Part shown: piece after piece, positions 1 through 5,666 of the stretch
Layout of the letters: every line of letters starts with the position of its first letter
Position numbering within the stretch: position 1 is the first letter of the stretch
Assembly: GCA_937897665.1 (NCBI GenBank)
Contig: CALCPB010000848.1
Span: 1-7,675 of the forward strand
From: an uncultured Halomicronema sp.
GTDB taxonomy: Bacteria; Cyanobacteriota; Cyanobacteriia; Phormidesmidales; Phormidesmidaceae
DNA: 7,675 nucleotides
Reading direction: 5' to 3'
The notes under the pieces: generated by a model
What the model saw: only the letters and a program-made list of their open reading frames with translations
What the model was told of the DNA's origin: nothing
Database searches by the model: none
Program-made: the position numbers and the translations under genes

Positions 1-164
1 TCGCGGCGGGGCTGCAGCCCGTAATTACCGAATCGGGTTGCTTAAAAGCCATGTCGCAATCGCCACCGAGGAACCCCGAGAAATGCCTGTACTGACTAGC
101 GTTTACCCAGTTTCTCTGAGGTCAGACAAATATACTGAATTCCACAAATCAGTAGCGCCCCAAG
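1..164. other. Left edge with no secure gene; weak promoter element
   Basis: No gene can be assigned here with confidence. Three short frames are open. A minus-strand frame begins with ATG at 52 and runs off the left edge (MAFKQPDSVITGCSPAA); it could be the first 17 codons of a divergent gene. A plus-strand frame is open from the edge to a TGA at 93-95, and another runs to 274 through the start of the next gene. None is long enough to judge. A TATACT hexamer at 131-136 resembles a sigma70 -10 box reading towards the next gene, but I see no good -35 box at the usual distance. The 12-bp palindrome GGGCTGCAGCCC lies at 10-21. Confidence 0.25.
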
Positions 165-212
165 ATGTTTCCTGGGAACACTCAGAACACGCAGCCGCCA
201 GGCCAAACAGAC

Positions 213-653
213 ATGTGGCAATCAGCCATCAACTACCTTCGCAGCCTAAGAACTTATGCCGATTTGAGTCCTGACGCGGGCATTCGCCATCAAGTTAATG
301 GGCGACTACGCAGCCGTCAGTCTTTATCGTTAGAAGACTGGTCGCAACTTTTTGCTGAAACCATTACCGGAGACCGGGCGCAACTGCTACTAAGCTTCCT
401 TTACACAAAACTGCCGGACTATTCCGGACTCAAGGTCGGTCGGCTGCGGCCCAGCGATCGCCTGATCGAAGATTTGCAGTTGCCTCTGGTTTGCTGGTTT
501 GATTGGCCCAACCAGCTTTGCGCCGATTTTTACGATGTGTTTCAGGTTGATATCAGCGAAGAATTTGACGAATCTTTACTCGAAACCCTAGAAGATTTAG
601 TGGGATTTTTGCATCAGCGGCTGCGCTCTAGCGATTCCGTCACCTCTGGCTAG
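213..653 (+). CDS. Conserved-looking small protein, ACP-like C-terminal half, function unknown
   Basis: I do not recognise a named family with certainty. From the ATG at 213 the product is 146 residues, with no signal peptide or membrane segment. An upstream in-frame ATG at 165 would add 16 Gln/Pro/Asn-rich residues that look unstructured, so I prefer 213; neither start has a clear Shine-Dalgarno. Residues 80-134 follow the layout of an acyl carrier protein: P-S-D-x-L-x-E-D-L at 80-88, an aromatic helix, D-F-x-x-x-F-x-V-D-I at 105-114, then T-x-E-D-L-V-x-F-L at 125-133. This recalls the ACP-like DUF1493 family. The position matching the phosphopantetheine serine of ACP appears to be Leu92, so it is unlikely to carry an acyl group. 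Residues 70-77 (YSGLKVGR) look like a family signature. It lies 86 bases before ycf3 on the same strand. The coding call is firm; the fold is inference. Confidence 0.8.
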   Translation: MWQSAINYLRSLRTYADLSPDAGIRHQVNGRLRSRQSLSLEDWSQLFAETITGDRAQLLLSFLYTKLPDYSGLKVGRLRPSDRLIEDLQLPLVCWFDWPNQLCADFYDVFQVDISEEFDESLLETLEDLVGFLHQRLRSSDSVTSG

Positions 654-689
654 CCGCGATTGCCTGGGCGAATGCTTGCGATCGCGACC

Positions 690-721
690 GTGAACGCTAA
701 AGTAGTTACACACTCGTTCAC
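690..721. promoter_or_regulatory. 7-bp inverted repeat upstream of ycf3
   Basis: GTGAACG at 690-696 and CGTTCAC at 715-721 are perfect inverse complements separated by 18 bases. The element ends 18 bases before the ycf3 ATG at 740. It could be a dyad operator or a stem-loop in the ycf3 leader. No known regulator's site was matched. A HIP1 octamer at 678-685 lies just upstream and is probably unrelated. Confidence 0.35.
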
Positions 722-739
722 TGCACTTTGCTGCTCGTC

Positions 740-1261
740 ATGCCCAGAACTCAGCGCAACGATAACTTCATCGATAAGACTTTTACGGTCATGGCTGACA
801 TGATCCTCAAGATGATGCCCACGAACCAAAGCGCCAAAGAGGCCTTTGCGTATTACCGTGACGGCATGTCGGCCCAGGCCGATGGCGAGTATGCCGAAGC
901 CATGGAAAACTACGAAGAGGCTCTGCAGCTCGAAGAAAATCCCTATGATAAGAGCTTCATTCTTTACAACATGGGGTTGATTAACGCGAGCAATGGCGAG
1001 CATGCCACCGCCCTCGAGCGCTATGAAGAGGCCCTGGCGCTGAACCCACGCCTGTGTCAGGCCCTCAACAACATGGCCGTGATTTATCATTACAAGGGTG
1101 AGCAGGCCGAAGCGGCAGGCAATGTGCAAGACGCCAGCGAGCTGTTTGACCAAGCCGCGACTTATTGGATGGAAGCGATTCGGATTGCGCCCAACAATTA
1201 CATTGAGGCCCAAAACTGGCTGAAAAATACGGGTCGCATGAAGGCCGATATCTTCTTCTAA
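740..1261 (+). CDS. ycf3: Photosystem I assembly protein Ycf3
   Basis: Ycf3 is a thylakoid-associated TPR chaperone needed to assemble photosystem I around PsaA/PsaB; it is conserved in cyanobacteria and chloroplasts. The product starts with the family hallmark [15 protein letters not shown] and has 173 residues, the usual length. TPR helices are visible at about 33-66, 72-105 and 120-153; the second holds the [13 protein letters not shown] signature, and the third contains an insertion rich in Ala and Glu. The C-terminal stretch [18 protein letters not shown] is also typical. I chose the ATG at 740 because it matches the conserved N-terminus; the TTG at 728 would add four residues. There is no clear Shine-Dalgarno. 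The chloroplast gene of land plants has introns, but this reading frame is uninterrupted. An inverted repeat precedes it and a stem-loop follows it. Confidence 0.97.
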   Translation: MPRTQRNDNFIDKTFTVMADMILKMMPTNQSAKEAFAYYRDGMSAQADGEYAEAMENYEEALQLEENPYDKSFILYNMGLINASNGEHATALERYEEALALNPRLCQALNNMAVIYHYKGEQAEAAGNVQDASELFDQAATYWMEAIRIAPNNYIEAQNWLKNTGRMKADIFF

Positions 1262-1277
1262 CCGGTCGCTTTGCTTA

Positions 1278-1324
1278 GGCGAACTGTCTTGCAAATCTTC
1301 AATCGCCGGTTGCATCAGTTCGCC
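1278..1324 (+). terminator. Stem-loop after ycf3, possible terminator
   Basis: GGCGAACTG at 1278-1286 pairs perfectly with CAGTTCGCC at 1316-1324. Inside it TGCAA (1290-1294) pairs with TTGCA (1310-1314), leaving a 15-base loop. A pyrimidine-rich tract with TTTT follows at about 1325-1342, but not a clean T-run. It starts 16 bases after the ycf3 stop and ends 39 bases before gatC. It could end ycf3 transcription or be a structured gatC leader. I cannot tell which. Confidence 0.4.
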
Positions 1325-1363
1325 GCCGCTTCTTTTGCTTCTTAACTCGCATCAACCTTCACC

Positions 1364-1660
1364 ATGATTGATCTCGAACAAGTTCAAAAAGTCGCTCATT
1401 TGGCTCGCCTAGAGCTAGAAACCAGCGAAGAAGAACAGTTCACCACTCAGCTCAACAGCATTTTGGACTACGTTGAGCAGTTGAATGAGCTGGATACGAC
1501 CGATGTGGCGCCGACCACTCGCGCGATCGAAGTCAGCAACATCAATCGACCTGATCAGCTAGAAACCTTTGGCGATCGCGAAAGCCTGCTCAGCAACGTG
1601 CCCGATCGCGAAGACGACTTCATCAAAGTCCCCAAAATCATGGCCGACGCTGACTCATAG
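1364..1660 (+). CDS. gatC: Asp/Glu-tRNA amidotransferase subunit C
   Basis: GatC is the small subunit of GatCAB, which converts misacylated Glu-tRNA(Gln), and in many bacteria Asp-tRNA(Asn), to the amidated form in the cytoplasm; it stabilises the GatA amidase on GatB. The 98-residue product has the usual length and the family landmarks in order: VAHLARLEL (residues 10-18), the helix [19 protein letters not shown] (30-48), PTTRA (50-54), an N-x-x-R-x-D segment (60-65), and the C-terminal F-I-K-V-P-K-I (86-92). The ATG at 1364 has no clear Shine-Dalgarno, which is common in cyanobacteria. gatA and gatB are not next to it. Its TAG stop overlaps the tail of the minus-strand STAND gene by 6 bases. 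Confidence 0.96.
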   Translation: MIDLEQVQKVAHLARLELETSEEEQFTTQLNSILDYVEQLNELDTTDVAPTTRAIEVSNINRPDQLETFGDRESLLSNVPDREDDFIKVPKIMADADS

Positions 1661-4036
1661 CACCGCCCGGACTTTGGCAACTTGATGCGGCGCTTGAATT
1701 GCTTCGAACCGGTGAATCGCACTCATCAGATGCACCTGAGCCTGCTCGGGGTCACCCTTCTGTTGATATGCCAAACCCAGTTGATAGTGGGCTTCCGCCA
1801 AGTCCCCCTGTGCCCCCAACTCTTCCAGCAGCACGAGGGCATCTTCAATGGCGTGAATGGCGACGGCCAATTCTCCTTGCTGTCGCCGCAGTTTACCTCG
1901 ACCCACGAGTGCTTTGGCTTTGACCTGCACGTAATGGCTTTCTTCGGGAAAGGCGAGCGCCCGGTGAGAAAGCTCAGCGGCGCGCTCGACATCGCCCAGG
2001 GTGGTATAGGTCTGCGCTAATAGCTGAATGAAAAAGGCAAACCGTCCCGTATATTCGGGGCGGGTAGTATCGGCGATCGCGCCATAGGCCTGCTCAGCCA
2101 ACGGAGTTGCCAGCGCTAAGGGCGATTCACCTAAATCGACTTGGGCATCGTGCAGGCTATGGGAGGCGACGAGGGCAAGGCAGAGGGCCGCTTTGTCGGC
2201 CCAGCTTTGATGAGGGGTGTCTTTGGCCGCGGTGACCACGGCTCGAAAGTAGCCGGCAGCATCGGCCAGTTCCCACAAATCGAGGTGGTAGAGGCCAAGA
2301 CTGAGTAGGGCGTCCACTTCCAACATGCGCCAGCAGTAGATTTCGTGGTCATCGGCAGTGGTGGCAGAGGCGGCGTCTAGCCCTTGGCGGGCGATCGCCT
2401 GGGCCTGCTTCTGCATCGAAATCGCAGCGTGAATTTTACCCGAGATCCAATACACGTCAGCCAGAATGTTGCGCAACTCGCTGGCCCGCTGATCTTGCGG
2501 CAGGTGCGGCAGCAGGGTGGAGATCGCCGTCATCGCGGGTTGCAGCAACCCCATGCGATAGAGGGTACTGCCCAGCGTCAAATGTTGACCCCACTGGTTA
2601 TGGCGACTGTTGAGCAACACCTCGGCAGCCCCGCCATAGTCAGCGATCGCCAAGGCGTGGTAATAAGCTTCACAGGCTTGAGTCGCCTCCGCGATCGTAT
2701 GAATAGTAGTGACATGCTGGGTCCAAAACTGCCGCGCTTGAGTGTGGGTTTGGGTTGCTTCGCCGCTCTGACGCAGCCGCTCTGACGCCTCTGCCTGCAC
2801 AACGGGATGTAGCCAATAATGGCCCTTATGACTCTCTACGAGAGAACGATTGCGCAGTGAGGTAATCACCTGCCGGTGGTGCGCTGGGTCAATGTCCCAC
2901 ATCAGGGCCAGCAGTCCCTCTATGGGTACGCGGGGCACATCTTGATAGCGATAGGCTCCCAGACGGCAAAACAGCCGATAGGCATCGGCGTCTAACCCCT
3001 CCAGTCGATTGGCCTGACTGGTGACAAGATTTTTCAGGTCAAGCGCCGTCAGCGGGTCAGCGCCGATCGCTTGCCAGTAGGCATCACCATCACCGTCAAA
3101 ATCACCGCTGATCGCCCCGGTGAGAATGTTCATCGCCTTGGCATTGCCCCCATAGGCGCGGTGCATCGCTGCCAACGTCTCGGGTGAGAGGGCGATCGTC
3201 CGAGATTCAAAAAACTGCTGCCACGTCTCTGGGCTGAGCCCTGGTAAGCGGTAATGGGTGACGGTAACGCCTGGTTCGCAGAGGCGATCGCGGCGCGTAA
3301 GCAGCGTCACGGTTTGCCCCTTGGGGTCACATAACACCCGCTTCAAGTCGCCATAGCGAGAATGCTGCGGCCATATTCGTCCTTGGGCAGTATAGGCCGG
3401 TTCGAGGTTGTCGATCACAATGCCGTCCCGCACCTCTCGCAACCGTCGCCGCAGCCGATCAAGCGTGACGCCAAAGTCTTGGCCCGGCTCAATCTGAAAG
3501 TCTTGCCGCAGCCATTCTTCCACCACCTGCTCAACGGGGGTGATGTTAGCGGTTTCCTTGGCCATCAGCAGTTCTAGTACCACATCCCAGGGCTGACATT
3601 CCAAAAACTGCTGGGCCAGGGTAGTTTTGCCAATGCCGCCTTCTCCCTGCAGCACGATCGCCCGATGCCCTTGGGCGATCAGTTGCGTCAGATCGGCGAT
3701 CGCGGCTTCTCGTCCAACAAAATGAGCCGCTTCAGCGACGGGCGGCGGCAGGGTGGGTGGCAGCGCTTCCTTGGCCTGTTTTAATGAACGCTCTAATACG
3801 GTTAGGCTATTGCTTTTGGTGACCCGCTCATCGAGCGATTGGGAAAGGGCCTGCCAGATTTGCGACGCCACATCCTTGACATGGCCTTCGGTATAGCGCA
3901 GCCGTCGGGCGATTTCACTATAGGTTTGTCGTCGCCAGACCGCCTGCAAGATTTTGCGCTGTAAATCGTTGAGATGTTTGCCGGTAGCGCGGAAAACGAG
4001 GGAATCTGCGAGTTCGAGAACGGCTTCTGCACTCAT
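1655..4036 (-). CDS. STAND-family NTPase: HTH, NB-ARC-like ATPase, TPR-like repeats
   Basis: This is a predicted cytoplasmic signal-transduction ATPase of 793 residues. Residues 1-85 resemble the N-terminal helix-turn-helix seen in cyanobacterial NB-ARC and vWA-MoxR-associated proteins ([10 protein letters not shown], then T-G-K-H-L-N-D-L-Q, then Y-S-E-I-A-R-R-L with G-H-V-K-D-V). The NTPase follows: Walker [10 protein letters not shown] at 131-139, Walker B IVIDN ending near 210, sensor-like TLLTRRDRL at 244-252, and RLPGLSP at 263-269. The usual NB-ARC GLPLA position reads GGNAKAM (296-302). A winged-helix-like region spans about 349-421, with LHPVVQAEA at 409-417. Helical TPR-like repeats fill about 485-790. 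I chose the ATG at 4036 because AGGAA (4049 to 4045) lies 8 bases upstream and the known N-terminal domain begins there. The ATG at 4249 has no such site, and its 71 extra residues are low-complexity. Such proteins oligomerise on sensing a trigger; some act in defence or programmed death. The trigger here is unknown. Confidence 0.88.
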   Translation of the reverse strand: MSAEAVLELADSLVFRATGKHLNDLQRKILQAVWRRQTYSEIARRLRYTEGHVKDVASQIWQALSQSLDERVTKSNSLTVLERSLKQAKEALPPTLPPPVAEAAHFVGREAAIADLTQLIAQGHRAIVLQGEGGIGKTTLAQQFLECQPWDVVLELLMAKETANITPVEQVVEEWLRQDFQIEPGQDFGVTLDRLRRRLREVRDGIVIDNLEPAYTAQGRIWPQHSRYGDLKRVLCDPKGQTVTLLTRRDRLCEPGVTVTHYRLPGLSPETWQQFFESRTIALSPETLAAMHRAYGGNAKAMNILTGAISGDFDGDGDAYWQAIGADPLTALDLKNLVTSQANRLEGLDADAYRLFCRLGAYRYQDVPRVPIEGLLALMWDIDPAHHRQVITSLRNRSLVESHKGHYWLHPVVQAEASERLRQSGEATQTHTQARQFWTQHVTTIHTIAEATQACEAYYHALAIADYGGAAEVLLNSRHNQWGQHLTLGSTLYRMGLLQPAMTAISTLLPHLPQDQRASELRNILADVYWISGKIHAAISMQKQAQAIARQGLDAASATTADDHEIYCWRMLEVDALLSLGLYHLDLWELADAAGYFRAVVTAAKDTPHQSWADKAALCLALVASHSLHDAQVDLGESPLALATPLAEQAYGAIADTTRPEYTGRFAFFIQLLAQTYTTLGDVERAAELSHRALAFPEESHYVQVKAKALVGRGKLRRQQGELAVAIHAIEDALVLLEELGAQGDLAEAHYQLGLAYQQKGDPEQAQVHLMSAIHRFEAIQAPHQVAKVRAVL

Positions 4037-4044
4037 CGCTTGAG

Positions 4045-4049
4045 TTCCT
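4045..4049 (-). promoter_or_regulatory. Ribosome binding site deciding the STAND start
   Basis: On the minus strand AGGAA lies 8 bases before the ATG at 4036. The competing in-frame ATG at 4249 has only AAAAG directly in front of it. The site therefore favours the shorter protein. Confidence 0.6.
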
Positions 4050-4121
4050 GAGCTTAGGTCTAATTTAGCCGATGGGAAGGAGGACACGGTTTTGGTGTGG
4101 GAGTAGGCGGGCTGGGGGGGA

Positions 4122-4200
4122 GGGGCTTGGAGGGTAGAGGGTGGGGGGTGGAGAGTAGTGAGTAGAGGGGTAGGGCTGGAGAGTAAGAGGTTGGGAACTG
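4122..4200 (+). repeat. G-rich degenerate heptamer array with G-quadruplex motif
   Basis: The plus strand is almost free of C and repeats with period 7: T recurs at 4128, 4135, 4142, 4149, 4156, 4163, 4177, 4184 and 4191, with one slip (4171 instead of 4170). Units look like TGGAGAG or TAGTGAG. This resembles the short heptanucleotide repeats found between genes in cyanobacteria. The left end fits the G3+N1-7 quadruplex rule: G-runs at 4122-4125, 4132-4134, 4139-4141 and 4143-4148, with a further seven-G run at 4114-4120. The G-rich strand is the template strand for the STAND gene. Confidence 0.75.
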
Positions 4201-4294
4201 GGGATGCGATCGCTGACTCAACCTTAGAGTCTTCCCTCAAAGCGATCATCTTTTGCGGCGGTGGGGGCAGTGAGGCTCATTGATAGAGACCAAT

Positions 4295-4312
4295 CCTGTA
4301 CAACCTGTACAA
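4295..4312. promoter_or_regulatory. Perfect tandem 9-mer CCTGTACAA x2, possible operator
   Basis: CCTGTACAA at 4295-4303 is repeated at once at 4304-4312. Each copy contains the palindrome TGTACA, so two dyad half-sites lie 9 bases apart, slightly under one helical turn. It sits 259 bases upstream of the preferred STAND start and 318 bases upstream of the diiron gene. The GTAC spacing (5 bases) does not fit the cyanobacterial LexA box, and GTA-N7-TAC misses the NtcA spacing of 8. The binding protein, if any, is unknown. Confidence 0.4.
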
Positions 4313-4501
4313 GGTCAACAAGTCTCGTCTAGCCCTCTTTAAAAACTTTTGGCCGACTGCTCCATTCCAGTTCTCTAGTCCGTTGGCTCCCCAGCACCCT
4401 TGGCCCCTAGCTCTACCGAAGAGGATGGACAGGCTCACAATGGAGAACCGTATGACACCTCCTTCAGTGAGAATAGCGACGATTTCTGATGAACGCGTGC
4501 C

Positions 4502-4540
4502 TATCGACACATGGCTGACGTTTTCCGACTTTTGTCGATA
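4502..4540. promoter_or_regulatory. 8-bp inverted repeat upstream of the diiron gene
   Basis: TATCGACA at 4502-4509 and TGTCGATA at 4533-4540 are perfect inverse complements with 23 bases between. A second small dyad, CGAC-TTTT-GTCG (4526-4537), overlaps the right arm and would compete with the longer hairpin. The element ends 90 bases before the diiron gene's ATG, so it could be an operator or a leader RNA switch between two folds. This is inference from symmetry alone. Confidence 0.35.
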
Positions 4541-4617
4541 TCGGCCTGCGGGCCTTTGCCGACCTCTACCGACTGACGTCGAATCGAGGGCTGGCTAGGG
4601 TTGGGGAGACTTGAGGT

Positions 4618-4622
4618 AAGGA
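4618..4622 (+). promoter_or_regulatory. Ribosome binding site deciding the diiron gene start
   Basis: AAGGA lies 8 bases before the ATG at 4631, at the usual spacing. The upstream in-frame TTG at 4601 has no comparable site, so 4631 is the better start. Confidence 0.65.
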
Positions 4623-4630
4623 CTGCACCC

Positions 4631-5611
4631 ATGACGACTGCCATCGTGTCAACGACAACTACGACTGATCTTGCCGGAGAACTCGTAACCCACCCTAACG
4701 GGTTGCAAATTCTGCAACGGATTCGACAGCTGAGAAAGCGCTATGTCACTGAGGCGGTGCTGCGCGATCGCTTAGAAGAACTGCCCCAGCAGCTTAACTG
4801 CCCGACTTTACGACCGTGGGGGGCGATCGCCTGGCGCGAGGTGACGGCTGACCAACTGGTAGGCATTGACCCAGAAACATTCTGCGCCACGCTGCTCGGC
4901 ACCATCAATACAGAAGCGCCCATTCGCGGCTACACCCAAAGCAGTCGGCAATATTTGGCGGCCTGCTACCCGGCAATGGCACGCTTTGTCGGCGGCGAGG
5001 TAGATGATGCAGGCCAGCTGACCACTATCGGCCTGTGGGAGCGCGAAGAAAAACGCCACACGCCAGCGCTGGCCAAAATGTACCGCAGCTTGAGCGGTCA
5101 ACATCCCGACATCGTGCCCCACTCGGCTCGTCCCTATCAGCCCGCCGCTGACCCCCACGAAAATCTCTATCGTCACGGTCTGCACCGGGTGGCGACTGAA
5201 TATGGGGCGGCCTGTCTCTATCTGTGGATGATGGCCCATTCCACCGGGGCGCTGCAGGCAGTGCTAGGAGAACTGCTCATTGACGAAATCAATCACATGA
5301 CCAAGTTCTGGGGCTTTGGCATGTGGGCCTATCCCGACTCTTCGCTGCTCAAAATTGGGCAAACCCTTAGCCACGCCCTAGTGGCAAAAACCCGCGATCG
5401 CACGACCCAAGGCAGTCTGCTGCATACCCTACGGCGCATGATGCACGAGTTGGCCTGGGAGCGCTGGTCAACCACTCAGCGCCTGACCTTTTTGTACACC
5501 CTCGACCAGGTGATCAAACCCATTTGTCAGTGGCATCAGAGTCTGACACCCGATTATTTAACGACGTTGTTAGGTCAGCGCCCCCTGGCCGGGAACGATA
5601 CAAACGCTTAA
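4631..5611 (+). CDS. Ferritin-like diiron protein, acyl-ACP desaturase-like
   Basis: The 326-residue soluble protein carries the full set of six ligands of the acyl-ACP desaturase type: Glu95, the pair Glu140/His143 in W-E-R-E-E-K-R-H, Glu190, and the pair Glu219/His222 in D-E-I-N-H. Gaps are 45, 50 and 29 residues; plant stearoyl-ACP desaturase has 38, 53 and 33. The stretch W-x-x-E-E-x-R-H-x-x-x-L-x-K, followed by S-G, closely matches W-T-A-E-E-N-R-H in the plant enzymes. Members use two irons and O2 to oxidise an acyl chain; the substrate here cannot be read from sequence. The ligand spacing does not fit aldehyde-deformylating oxygenase. The N-terminus is Thr-rich (residues 8-12) and no membrane segment is present. 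uppS follows after 55 bases on the same strand, perhaps in one operon. Other diiron oxidases of the ferritin-like group remain possible. Confidence 0.75.
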   Translation: MTTAIVSTTTTTDLAGELVTHPNGLQILQRIRQLRKRYVTEAVLRDRLEELPQQLNCPTLRPWGAIAWREVTADQLVGIDPETFCATLLGTINTEAPIRGYTQSSRQYLAACYPAMARFVGGEVDDAGQLTTIGLWEREEKRHTPALAKMYRSLSGQHPDIVPHSARPYQPAADPHENLYRHGLHRVATEYGAACLYLWMMAHSTGALQAVLGELLIDEINHMTKFWGFGMWAYPDSSLLKIGQTLSHALVAKTRDRTTQGSLLHTLRRMMHELAWERWSTTQRLTFLYTLDQVIKPICQWHQSLTPDYLTTLLGQRPLAGNDTNA

Positions 5612-5655
5612 CTCCCCCTTCTAAATTCTGAAAAACTAGCTGTTTTGCACTCAAT

Positions 5656-5660
5656 AGGAA
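5656..5660 (+). promoter_or_regulatory. Ribosome binding site of uppS
   Basis: AGGAA lies 6 bases before the ATG at 5667 and supports that start over the out-of-frame ATG-like codons nearby. Confidence 0.6.
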
Positions 5661-5666
5661 CTCATT

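Larger units (their letters stand above)
4037..4630. other. Long divergent intergenic region, STAND gene / diiron gene
   Basis: About 594 bases separate the two divergent genes if the start at 4036 is right. Starting from the STAND side it holds: a G-rich period-7 repeat array at about 4095-4200; a HIP1 site at 4206-4213; a tandem 9-mer with two TGTACA cores at 4295-4312; a doubtful 49-codon ORF at 4452-4598; an 8-bp inverted repeat at 4502-4540; and the diiron gene's ribosome binding site. It must contain promoters for both genes, but I could not place convincing -35/-10 pairs. I see no tRNA or other known RNA gene. Confidence 0.6.

Noticed and set aside
3..95. Plus-strand frame ending in TGA at 93-95 as the tail of an upstream gene
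   Set aside because: Only 30 codons are visible and no family motif is recognisable; a minus-strand alternative is equally good.
38..274. Plus-strand open frame of 78 codons from a TTG
   Set aside because: It overlaps the better-supported gene starting at 213, has no ribosome binding site, and its composition looks like non-coding DNA.
454..461. HIP1 octamers as regulatory sites
   Set aside because: They are spread evenly (about 19 copies, mostly inside genes) as is normal for many cyanobacterial genomes.
650..1315. 221-codon minus-strand frame opposite ycf3
   Set aside because: It is a shadow of ycf3; the plus-strand product matches Ycf3 along its full length.
3098..3118. Calcium-binding loop in the STAND protein (Asp/Gly-rich, residues 312-318)
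   Set aside because: The spacing lacks the full EF-hand pattern and no flanking helices of that type are evident.
4295..4312. LexA or NtcA binding site
   Set aside because: The GTAC cores are 5 bases apart (LexA box needs 4) and GTA-N7-TAC has one base too few for NtcA.
4277..4510. 77-codon minus-strand frame in the divergent gap
   Set aside because: No ribosome binding site, no recognisable domain, and it crosses the tandem 9-mer and dyad region.
4808..5239. 143-codon minus-strand frame opposite the diiron gene
   Set aside because: The plus-strand frame carries all diiron ligands; the antisense frame shows no motif.
5629..5646. AAAAC/GTTTT hairpin as a terminator before uppS
   Set aside because: The 5-bp A/T-rich stem is too weak and has no T-run after it.
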